From Clostridia bacterium (GTDB lineage: Bacteria; Bacillota; Clostridia; Christensenellales; Aristaeellaceae), in contig JAFPWH010000012.1 in assembly GCA_017395065.1 (NCBI GenBank), positions 1 to 64,000 on the forward strand: a stretch of 64,000 nt of DNA. Reading direction: 5' to 3'. The position numbers were made by a program, and so were the translations under genes. The notes beneath the pieces are model-generated. The model did not search any database. It saw nothing but the letters and a program-made list of their open reading frames with translations, and had not been told where the DNA came from. Position 1 is the first letter of the stretch; each line of letters begins with the position of its first letter. Of the stretch, positions 26,843 to 34,370 are shown piece after piece.

Positions 26843-28540
26843 TCAGCGCTGCTTTTGCTGCGTGGGCCCGTAGTTGGCCGCGCCGGTGTAGACGACGTCT
26901 TCGGGCCTTGGCAGGAAGGCGGGCTTGCTGAGATCGCGCTGGAACAGGCGCAGATGCTCGCCCCTCGGCAGTATGTCGATGACGTCGCAGCCGCGCCAAA
27001 GGACCTTGTATTCGCGCCCCGCGCAGGTCTCCTTTTTCAGGCGGCTCCTGATCGGGTGGCTCAGGGTCACGCTTTGGCCGGCCTTTACGTCTTTTACGGT
27101 CAGCAGGCCGTTTGCGGTCTCATACCGGACGTCAGAGCCGTTCAGCCTGACGCGCAGGTCTTTGCCCATGAAGTCATACAGGCGGAAGCGCACGTCCGCG
27201 TCTTTTTTGGGCGTGAAGGAGAGAGCGCCCTTTTCGGGATAGAAGCTCGTGAGCGAATAATCGCCCGTTTCCTTGTCGAGCGGGACGTTTACGGTAAAAC
27301 CCGCACGGTCCGCGTCCACGGCCCTTTCCCACACGAGGCGCACGGCGACGGGCGCGATGCCCGCGCAGCAGCCGGCGATCGAGCGGAATTTACTGAGCGA
27401 TATGCTGTTAGGCAGGCTTCCGCCCGTGTAGCCGCCGATCATGCGCGAAGATATGTTTTTGTAGGTGATGCCCTCGGCGTCTTCGCGCGCGTTGTCTTCG
27501 GTGACGTAGCCGGAATAGCTTATCTGGTTTTCTACGAGCTGGTTTCTGGAAAACAGCACGACGTCCGTCCAGTATTCTTGATAGCCGCAGTCGATCAGCT
27601 CCAGCGCGCATTCGATCATGTCCTTTATGCAGCAGCTCTCGCAGTGCTCCTCGTCCATCGGATGCCATCTGGCGTATTCGGGCACCCAGCCGAAGGAGGA
27701 GGACAGGCTCCTGACGTAGGCGTAGATGCCCCTCGCCTTCTGAACGTATCTGTCCTCGCCCAGCACGCGCCCCAGCCGCACAAGGCCGCTTGCAAACCAC
27801 ATCGCGGAGTGTACGTGGCCGAAAAAGTTCATGTCCCAGGAAAAATACCTGGACGGGCCGAGCACGTGATTTGCGAGGCCGACGGCGAGATCCAGCGCGG
27901 TCTCGTCGTGTTTGAGCTCGTACCTTTTGACCAGCGAGATCAGCATGACGCTGTTTCGTATCGCCATTTCGCCCCGGCCCGTGTGGCAGCTCAGATCGAA
28001 GCCGCCGTTTTGAAGGTAGACGTCGTTTGGGAATTCGTAGATCTTTTCCGTTTCGGGCATGTCTCCGTTCCAGAAGGTGCGTGTGCGCCTTTCGACGACG
28101 AGCGAGCGCATGCCCCTGATCAGCCCGGCTATGCGCCCTTCGATTTCTTCGTCGTCCGGGTACTTTTCGCTCAGGCGGTTGAGCGCGGGCAGTATGTAGC
28201 CCATCTCGTGAAAAGAGGAGTGCATCGTGTGCGTCCATGGGTATTTATAATGAAAGCGGAGCCCGTGCTCGCCCCAGCAGGAAAGAAGGCTCCTTTTGAA
28301 GCCCTCGAGCACCGGAGCGCCTTCGTCGGTGTTCAAAACGCGCATCGCGCTGTCCAGCCCCTCGTACCAGGAGCCGACGAGCTCGGCGTCGTCCACGCGG
28401 CAGTGCGCGGCCTCGGCGGGCTTTTTGTTGGGCAGGATCAGCCAATAAGGCAGATAGCCGTTCTTTTCGTCCACCATGCTCGTGAGATAATTGAGCGAGC
28501 GGCGGGACATGAGGATCGGATCGAACTTCTGATAACGCAT
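26843..28540 (-). CDS. Glycosidase-like protein related to GH127/DUF1680
   Basis: 565 residues from ATG 28540 (GAGGGG is 7 nt upstream; a TTG at 28546 is less likely). The central part is helical with GEHGLRFHYKYPWTHTMHSSFHEMGY and SAMWFASGLVRLGRVLGEDRY. EHCESCCIKDMIE and GCCAGIAP echo the Glu-Cys and Cys-Cys zinc ligands of GH127 beta-L-arabinofuranosidases, whose nucleophile is a cysteine. The C-terminal third is beta-rich, as in that clan. No signal peptide. It is the first gene of the operon with a metallophosphoesterase and a GH63-like enzyme. Whether it has GH127 activity is uncertain, and it could be a related hydrolase of different specificity. Confidence 0.6.
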   Translation of the reverse strand: MRYQKFDPILMSRRSLNYLTSMVDEKNGYLPYWLILPNKKPAEAAHCRVDDAELVGSWYEGLDSAMRVLNTDEGAPVLEGFKRSLLSCWGEHGLRFHYKYPWTHTMHSSFHEMGYILPALNRLSEKYPDDEEIEGRIAGLIRGMRSLVVERRTRTFWNGDMPETEKIYEFPNDVYLQNGGFDLSCHTGRGEMAIRNSVMLISLVKRYELKHDETALDLAVGLANHVLGPSRYFSWDMNFFGHVHSAMWFASGLVRLGRVLGEDRYVQKARGIYAYVRSLSSSFGWVPEYARWHPMDEEHCESCCIKDMIECALELIDCGYQEYWTDVVLFSRNQLVENQISYSGYVTEDNAREDAEGITYKNISSRMIGGYTGGSLPNSISLSKFRSIAGCCAGIAPVAVRLVWERAVDADRAGFTVNVPLDKETGDYSLTSFYPEKGALSFTPKKDADVRFRLYDFMGKDLRVRLNGSDVRYETANGLLTVKDVKAGQSVTLSHPIRSRLKKETCAGREYKVLWRGCDVIDILPRGEHLRLFQRDLSKPAFLPRPEDVVYTGAANYGPTQQKQR

Positions 28541-28574
28541 AAGCAAACCCCTCGCAATCTTCCACTGCGTGCAT

Positions 28575-28604
28575 TATACACGATATGTTAAATAAAGTGT
28601 ATAT
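28575..28604. promoter_or_regulatory. Inverted repeat between divergent sugar operons
   Basis: TATACAC near 28575 and GTGTATA near 28598 are inverted around an AT-rich centre, lying between the GH127-like operon (minus) and importer operon 2 (plus). On the minus strand TATAAT (28573-28578) overlaps the left arm and would serve the GH127-like gene. It could be the site of a regulator acting on both operons. Confidence 0.5.
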
Positions 28605-28644
28605 CATTTTTAAGAATATAACATAAGTTTTACAAGTAACCCCC

Positions 28645-28673
28645 TTGGCAAACTTGCGGCTTTGGTATATGAT
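28645..28673 (+). promoter_or_regulatory. Promoter of sugar-importer operon 2
   Basis: TTGGCA (28645-28650), a 17-bp spacer, TATGAT (28668-28673), about 75 bp before the permease start. Confidence 0.7.
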
Positions 28674-28749
28674 ATGCTATGGTAAAATTTACCGATTTTG
28701 TTTACGGAACATTCTTTGCCGCGCAGACGAAAAAGGGCAGGTGAAGGGC

Positions 28750-29694
28750 ATGCTTCAGGGTACGGGTTTTCTGGATCGGAAAAAATTGTACTTTCTGTTT
28801 GCGCGCATCAGAAAGCACAAGCTTCATCTGCTGATGATACTGCCCGTGCTCGCGCAGTTCATCATCTTCAAATACCTGCCGCTGTACGGCATCACCCTCG
28901 CGTTCAAGAACTACCGCATCCTGCAGGGCATCAGCGAAAGCCCGTGGATCGGGTTTTACAATTTCCAGCGGCTGTTCAGCTCGGTGGACTTTCTGCGCGT
29001 TTTCAAAAACACGATCGTTCTGGCGGCGCTGAACTTCGTCTTCGGTTTCCCCGCGCCGATCATCTTAGCGCTGATGATCAACGAAATGCGCGGCAAGACC
29101 TTCAAGCGCGTGAGCCAGACGATCTCCTACCTTCCGCACTTCGTGTCCTGGGTCATACTGGCGGGCATCTTCATGGAGCTGCTCTCCCCCTCCCGCGGGC
29201 CGATCAACGCAATTCTGAAGGCGCTGGGGTTAAACACGATCTTCTTCCTCGGAGACCCGGAATGGTTCAGGCCCACGCTGGTCATCACCAATATATGGAA
29301 GGGCATCGGCTGGGGCTCGATCGTGTATCTTGCGGCGCTGGGCGGCATCAACGAGGAGCTCTACGACGCGGCGCGCGTGGACGGCTGCGGACGCTTCAAG
29401 CGCATCTATCACGTGACGTTGCCGGGCATACTGCCCGTGGTCGTGATCATGCTCATCTTCGCCGCGGGCGATCTGGTAAGCGACAACTTCGATCAGGTCT
29501 TCAACCTTCAGAACGACGGCGTCATCAACAACGTGGGCGACGTGCTTGGCACGTTCATCTACCGTCAGGGCATAGGCAACCTGGACTACAGTTTCTCCAC
29601 GGCCCTGGAGCTGTTCAGAAACCTGATATCGCTGGTGCTCGTGGTCAGCACGAACAAGATCTGCAAGCTGATCGGCGAGTACGGGCTCTGGTAG
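28750..29694 (+). CDS. ABC sugar permease 2A, LplB type
   Basis: 314 residues from ATG 28750 (AGGTGA 5 nt upstream; GTG 28741 is an alternative). Six helices and the LplB hallmarks FIIFKYLPLYGITLAFKNYRI, ELYDAARVDGCGRFKRIYHVTLPGILPVV (EAA loop) and a C-terminus ending KLIGEYGLW. The N-terminus before the first helix is basic and cytoplasmic. It starts operon 2: permease, permease, binding protein, small secreted protein, PHP protein, GH38 mannosidase. The operon suggests that its sugar is mannose-containing. Confidence 0.94.
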   Translation: MLQGTGFLDRKKLYFLFARIRKHKLHLLMILPVLAQFIIFKYLPLYGITLAFKNYRILQGISESPWIGFYNFQRLFSSVDFLRVFKNTIVLAALNFVFGFPAPIILALMINEMRGKTFKRVSQTISYLPHFVSWVILAGIFMELLSPSRGPINAILKALGLNTIFFLGDPEWFRPTLVITNIWKGIGWGSIVYLAALGGINEELYDAARVDGCGRFKRIYHVTLPGILPVVVIMLIFAAGDLVSDNFDQVFNLQNDGVINNVGDVLGTFIYRQGIGNLDYSFSTALELFRNLISLVLVVSTNKICKLIGEYGLW

Positions 29695-29710
29695 AAGGGA
29701 GGTCAAGGGC

Positions 29711-30634
29711 GTGAGTCAGCAAAAAGCGGGTCAAATCAAAAAAGCGCACGTTTCCCACGTATACGAATCCAAGGGCGAATGGGTGTTTCAGGGCGTTATC
29801 GCCGTGATCATGGTCCTGCTCTCCGTCACCTTCATCTATCCCTACTGGCACGTGTTCGTGACCTCCATTTCCTCGCCGGACATCGCCGAGGGTTCGGGCT
29901 TCAAGCTCTGGCCCAAGGTGTTCTCTCTGGACGCCTACAGGCAGATGGTGATGACGAAGACGCTGTGGACGGGCTACCGGAACACGCTGATCGTGGTCGC
30001 GATGGGCTGGGCCGTTTCGATCACGCTGAACATACTGGGTGCCTACAGCCTGAGCAAAAAGGACCTGCCCTTCAGGGGCTTTTTCACGGGCCTGATCATC
30101 CTTACGATGTTTCTGCAGGGCGGCATGATCCCGACGTACCTGCTGGTCAGAAAGACGCTGAACATGGGCAACACCTACTGGGCGGTCGTTCTGCCGCAGT
30201 GCATAAGCGTTTCTCACCTCGTCATCATGCGCAACTACTTCATGAACCTGCCCTCGGAGCTGGAGGAAGCCGCGATGATCGACGGTGCGAACTCCTTCCA
30301 GGTGCTGGTGCGGGTCATGCTGCCTTTGTCTGTGCCCATGATCGCGACAGTGAGCCTTTGGATCATCGTGAGCAACTGGAACGCGTATTTCAACTGCCTG
30401 CTGTACATCACCGACGCGTCCAAGTACGTATTGCAGATCATCATGCGCCGCATCATACAGACCGACTCCAAGGAGATGACCACGGCCGGCGAAGCCGCTT
30501 CGCAGCTGGAGACCGACACGGTCACGCTGAGGGCCGCGTCCATCATGCTTGCAACGATCCCGATCATCTGCGTGTATCCCTTCCTGCAGAAGTACTTCGT
30601 AAAGGGTGTGCTGGTCGGCTCGCTCAAGGGCTGA
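29711..30634 (+). CDS. ABC sugar permease 2B, YtcP/MalG type
   Basis: 307 residues starting with GTG (MSQQKAGQIKKAHVSH) after GGGAGGTC. Six helices, with the EAA loop LEEAAMIDGANSFQVLVRVMLPLSVP and the family-typical end YPFLQKYFVKGVLVGSLKG. The central helix pair contains FLQGGMIPTYLLV, common in YtcP proteins. Gap to the preceding permease is 16 bp. It forms the second half of the importer 2 channel; the shared ATPase is not encoded here. Confidence 0.95.
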   Translation: MSQQKAGQIKKAHVSHVYESKGEWVFQGVIAVIMVLLSVTFIYPYWHVFVTSISSPDIAEGSGFKLWPKVFSLDAYRQMVMTKTLWTGYRNTLIVVAMGWAVSITLNILGAYSLSKKDLPFRGFFTGLIILTMFLQGGMIPTYLLVRKTLNMGNTYWAVVLPQCISVSHLVIMRNYFMNLPSELEEAAMIDGANSFQVLVRVMLPLSVPMIATVSLWIIVSNWNAYFNCLLYITDASKYVLQIIMRRIIQTDSKEMTTAGEAASQLETDTVTLRAASIMLATIPIICVYPFLQKYFVKGVLVGSLKG

Positions 30635-30645
30635 AAACGAATTCA

Positions 30646-30661
30646 ATACGCTTAAGCGTAT
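30646..30661 (+). promoter_or_regulatory. 16-bp perfect palindrome before binding protein 2
   Basis: ATACGCTTAAGCGTAT is a perfect palindrome lying between permease 2B and binding protein 2, 25 nt before the start codon. It has the same CGCTT/AAGCG arms and the same spacing to the start as the elements at 21913-21929 and 40478-40494. Confidence 0.8.
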
Positions 30662-30686
30662 GGAATATTATGAAGGAGGTAAAAAC

Positions 30687-32237
30687 ATGAAAAAGCTATT
30701 GTGCCTTGTGCTTGCGCTCGTGCTGATGCTCAGCGTATTCACAGTGGCCGCGCACGCGGAGGCCGACACCATGACCATCGAATGGATGGGCGGCCATGAC
30801 ACCGACGCGATCTCCGAGGGCGACACGGTCCTTGCCTGGCTCGAAGAGAAATTCGGCGTCAAGCTGAACGTATGGTTCATCGAGCGCACCAACGCCGCGG
30901 AGCTGCTGGCGACCCGCTGGGCTGCCGACGAGATCCCGGACGTGATGTGGCTGGAGACCACCGAGCTGTTCGTCAAAGCCGTGGATCAGGGCGTCTGCCT
31001 CGAGATCCCGCTGGAGACCGTACAGGAGCTGCTGCCCAACAGCTATCAGTGGCTCATCGAGTTCGACCCCGACTGCTTCGACATGGTTTCCGTCAACGGC
31101 CACAACTACGGCCTGCCGCGCGTGAACCTGGACAGCAAATACCCCTACGCTCCCTTCTGGCGCGCCGACTGGCTGGAGGCCTACGGCTATGAGAAGGGTG
31201 AAGTGCCGCGCACGATCGAAGAGTTCGAGGACGTGTTCTATTACTTCGCGCAGGGCGATCCCGACGACAACGGCCTGGACGACACCTACGCGCTGTCCAA
31301 CACCGGCTTCCTGCCCATCTTCGGCGCTTTCGGCGCGCTGCCGGATCGCTGGATCGTAAACGAGGAAGGCAACCTTGAGTACGGCGCCGTGTACGCCGGC
31401 ATGAAGGACGCCCTCGAGCTGCTGGCCAAGTGGTACGCAGACGGCCTGATCGATCCCGAATTCGTCACCGGCGAAAACCAGGGCGGTCACTGGTCGCTGT
31501 CCATCCCCTTCGAGAACGGCACGCTGGGCTTCTCTTCCTCCGGCGCTTTCTATCAGCTCGAGCCCGACTTTGACGGCCCCAAGAACGAGGAGACCGGCGA
31601 AGGCGGAGACTTCCAGCTGGGCAAGACCATGAGGAACCTGTCCTTCCCCTATGAAGACGTCGCCATCGGTTACAATCCCATCGGCCCCGACGGAAAGAGC
31701 GGCGGCGTACAGTGGACGCTGACCACCTCCGAGGCCGTGTGCTTCAGCTACAAGCTGGCTGACGATCCCGAGAAGCTGGCCAAGATCTTCGAGATCATCG
31801 ACACCATCGGCAGCGATTACGACACCTGGGTACGCATCTGGAACTGGGACCTCAACGACGAGGCCTATACCTACAGCGAGCTGTACGGCTTCCAGACCGA
31901 ACCCGGCTACACCCGTGCGGACGACAACACCCACACCAACATGTTCAACACGCTGCAGAATCCCTACTTCAAGATGAAGGCCGATCCCGCGCGCTACAAC
32001 TGGGTCAACTCCATGGATCAGTTCGCGCAGCACGGCTACACCGATCAGCTCAAGACCGTCACCGCTTCCAACCCGCAGTACTGGACGGCGCTTGAGAGCT
32101 ATCGTCAGGGCACCTATGTGCAGTTCATCCGCGGCGAGAAGCCCCTGGACGAGTGGGACGATTTCGTAAAGACCTGGTACGACATGGGCGGCACGGTCAT
32201 CACCGAAGAAGCCAACGAGTGGTACCACAGCAAATAA
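30687..32237 (+). CDS. Extracellular sugar-binding protein of ABC importer 2
   Basis: 516 residues. Signal peptide MKKLLCLVLALVLMLSVFTVAAHAEA with an AHA-EA cleavage site. The only early cysteine (Cys6) is in the basic n-region, so it is not a lipobox. The body has NAAELLATRWAADEIPDVMW, FWRADWLEAYGYEKGEVPRTIEEFEDVFYYFAQGDPDDNGLDDTYALS, which is the D/N-rich loop typical of large LplA-type binding proteins. AAGGAGGT precedes the start by 6 nt. The palindrome at 30646-30661 lies upstream, and a 13-bp hairpin without a T-run lies just downstream. Confidence 0.93.
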   Translation: MKKLLCLVLALVLMLSVFTVAAHAEADTMTIEWMGGHDTDAISEGDTVLAWLEEKFGVKLNVWFIERTNAAELLATRWAADEIPDVMWLETTELFVKAVDQGVCLEIPLETVQELLPNSYQWLIEFDPDCFDMVSVNGHNYGLPRVNLDSKYPYAPFWRADWLEAYGYEKGEVPRTIEEFEDVFYYFAQGDPDDNGLDDTYALSNTGFLPIFGAFGALPDRWIVNEEGNLEYGAVYAGMKDALELLAKWYADGLIDPEFVTGENQGGHWSLSIPFENGTLGFSSSGAFYQLEPDFDGPKNEETGEGGDFQLGKTMRNLSFPYEDVAIGYNPIGPDGKSGGVQWTLTTSEAVCFSYKLADDPEKLAKIFEIIDTIGSDYDTWVRIWNWDLNDEAYTYSELYGFQTEPGYTRADDNTHTNMFNTLQNPYFKMKADPARYNWVNSMDQFAQHGYTDQLKTVTASNPQYWTALESYRQGTYVQFIRGEKPLDEWDDFVKTWYDMGGTVITEEANEWYHSK

Positions 32238-32255
32238 TCCATTCAGACGCATTGC

Positions 32256-32284
32256 GATGGCAGGGGATTTGATCCTCTGCCATC
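32256..32284 (+). other. 13-bp stem-loop after binding protein 2
   Basis: Positions 32256-32268 pair with 32272-32284 (GATGGCAGGGGAT against its complement with one G-T pair) around a TTG loop. There is no T-run, so it is more likely an mRNA-stabilising or processing element than a terminator; it would keep binding-protein mRNA more abundant than the downstream genes. Confidence 0.7.
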
Positions 32285-32306
32285 CTCTAAATTACGGAGG
32301 CAGTCC

Positions 32307-32864
32307 ATGAATCTGAAGCTCTGGATCTGCGCGCTTGCGCTGGCGGCCGTGCTGCTGCTTGACGCAGGCGCCCCGTCCCCTTCGGACAGGGGTGAGACGG
32401 ACTATGTGAAATGGTTCGATCATTACCTGAACGATTGGACGGACTTCAATTACATCTACGGCTCCGACGCGTTTGAAGGCGCGGTGTTCACGGCCAATCC
32501 CGGCGGAATCGCTCTGCGGCGCGGAGACAGCGAAGAAACCGTCGTATTCGGTATGCCGGTCTGGAACGCCTACTTCGCCGACCTGAACGGCGACGGCTGC
32601 CCGGAGCTGCTTGCGAGCGTCTCCTTCGGCTCCGGCATCGTCGACGAGCACGTCGTCGTTTACGACGTCAAAAACGATCAAGCCTATACGCTCTGGGAAA
32701 GAGGCGTTTTCGACTACGTCCTGTCAGATGACAGCGGCGCCCTATCGGTCTTAAGGTCCGAATACAATACGCCCTACCTGAGCGGAGAATACCACAAAGG
32801 CGTATGGGGACGGCTGCGCCTGACAAAGGACGAACCGGCCGAGCTCCTGTTTGAGGAATGGTAA
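32307..32864 (+). CDS. Small secreted or membrane-anchored protein of unknown function
   Basis: 185 residues. The N-terminus MNLKLWICALALAAVLLLDAGAP is a signal peptide or anchor; the lack of a clear cleavage site leaves both open. WNAYFADLNGDGCPELLASVSFGSG resembles an FG-GAP or EF-hand-like Ca-binding loop (DLNGDG), and the remainder is beta-rich. I do not recognise a family. It sits in operon 2 between the binding protein and the PHP gene, with ACGGAGG before the start, so it may act outside the cell on the same sugar source. Confidence 0.65.
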   Translation: MNLKLWICALALAAVLLLDAGAPSPSDRGETDYVKWFDHYLNDWTDFNYIYGSDAFEGAVFTANPGGIALRRGDSEETVVFGMPVWNAYFADLNGDGCPELLASVSFGSGIVDEHVVVYDVKNDQAYTLWERGVFDYVLSDDSGALSVLRSEYNTPYLSGEYHKGVWGRLRLTKDEPAELLFEEW

Positions 32865-32920
32865 ACGGAAATACGGGCAGGGCGCGGCGCGCCAGGCTCA
32901 CGGTTTAAGGAGATTTATCA

Positions 32921-34327
32921 ATGCCTTTTGAAATTGAAAGCTTCAATCTTTACGACTACGACATCTATCCCAAGGTGATGGCGGCGGGCAGGGAGACCGA
33001 GATCACGATCAGGCCTCTGGGCGCGCGCGAGCAGTTTCACCCGGGTCAAACATATACGGTGATCGTCAAGGCCATCGGCGGCGGAAAGCCCGAATACTTT
33101 CCGCTGTCGGCGGATTTTGAGAACGAGACGGCGGAGTGCGGCGCAGACGGCTGCCTGCGCTTCAGGCACACGTTCACGAAGGAGCAGCAGTATTTCGTCG
33201 ACGTCCCCTACGTGAACCATCGCGGGCAGAACGCGCAGGAGCGCTTCGCCGTCTACTGCGTCGAGGGCGATCTGATCGGCAAATACCCCTTCATAGGCGA
33301 CCTGCACACGCACACGACCTTCTCCGACGGCAACCAGAGCCCGGAGGTCATGTGCGCAAACTGCAGAAGTTACGGCTACGACTTCATCGTCGTAACCGAT
33401 CACAGGCGCTACTATCCCTCGCTCAAAGCGCTCAGGTATTTTGAAAAGCTTCCTACGGAGCTGAACGTTCTGCCGGGCGAAGAGGTGCACCTGCCCAAGG
33501 CGTTCGGAAAGTTCATAGACCCGCACATCATCAACGCGGGCGGCGAATACTCCGTAAACGCCATGATCGAAAGGGACGACGTGGACAACGTGCCGGGCGG
33601 CGACGAAAACCGTTCGCTCTACGGCAAGTGCCCGCCGGTCATGGATCAGGCGCAATACGAGGCCGTGATCCAAAAGACGCTAAAGGGGCTCACCGTTCCC
33701 GAAGGGCTGGACGAGGTGCCCGCCGCGGGCATCAAGTGGGCCTACGACGAGATCCGCAGAGCAGGCGGGCTTGCGATCTGGCCGCACCCGACCTGGATCC
33801 ACGACGTGTTCCACAACCCCGACATCCTGCAGGATTTCATGGTCGAAAACCGCATTTTCGACGCCTTCGAGGTGCTGGGCGGCGAAAACTATTTCGAACA
33901 GAACGGCTACCAGACCGTGCGCTATTACGAGGACAAGGCCAGAGGCTACCGCTACCCCGTCGTGGGCAGCACGGACAGCCACAGCTCCAACCCCAACAAC
34001 CGGAACGCACTGATCTGCTCCACGATCATCTTCGCCGAAGAGAACGAAAGGAAGGCGCTTCTGGACGCGATAAGGGATTTCCGCTCCGTGGCCGTGGACA
34101 CGATCAGCAAGGAATTCCGTCTGATCGGCGAAATGCGCCTGGTTCGGTACGGCTGCTTCCTGCTCAAAAACTACTTCCCGCTGCACGACGCGGCCTGCCG
34201 CGAGGAAGGGCGGCTGCTCAAGCAATACATCACCGGAGACGAAAGCGAAAAGCAGGACGCGCTGAACACGCTCAAAACGATGTACGGCCGCATCGCGAAA
34301 ATGCGCAAAAAGTATTTCGCGTTCTGA
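32921..34327 (+). CDS. PHP-domain phosphoesterase with an N-terminal beta domain
   Basis: 468 residues. The first about 110 residues form a beta-rich domain (FEIESFNLYDYDIYPKVM.., FPLSADFENETAECG). The PHP domain starts at FIGDLHTHTTFSDGNQ, with the first H-x-H, then GYDFIVVTDHRRY, LNVLPGEEVHLP, GLAIWPHPTWIHD and GSTDSH as the other metal motifs. All metal-binding motifs are present. It lies in operon 2 between the small secreted protein and the GH38 mannosidase, so it probably handles a phosphorylated form of the imported glycan. This is inferred from context. No signal peptide. Confidence 0.82.
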   Translation: MPFEIESFNLYDYDIYPKVMAAGRETEITIRPLGAREQFHPGQTYTVIVKAIGGGKPEYFPLSADFENETAECGADGCLRFRHTFTKEQQYFVDVPYVNHRGQNAQERFAVYCVEGDLIGKYPFIGDLHTHTTFSDGNQSPEVMCANCRSYGYDFIVVTDHRRYYPSLKALRYFEKLPTELNVLPGEEVHLPKAFGKFIDPHIINAGGEYSVNAMIERDDVDNVPGGDENRSLYGKCPPVMDQAQYEAVIQKTLKGLTVPEGLDEVPAAGIKWAYDEIRRAGGLAIWPHPTWIHDVFHNPDILQDFMVENRIFDAFEVLGGENYFEQNGYQTVRYYEDKARGYRYPVVGSTDSHSSNPNNRNALICSTIIFAEENERKALLDAIRDFRSVAVDTISKEFRLIGEMRLVRYGCFLLKNYFPLHDAACREEGRLLKQYITGDESEKQDALNTLKTMYGRIAKMRKKYFAF

Positions 34328-34370
34328 AGCCGTTTGCAAGTCAGGACCTTCAAGATACGGAGGAAAAGCA

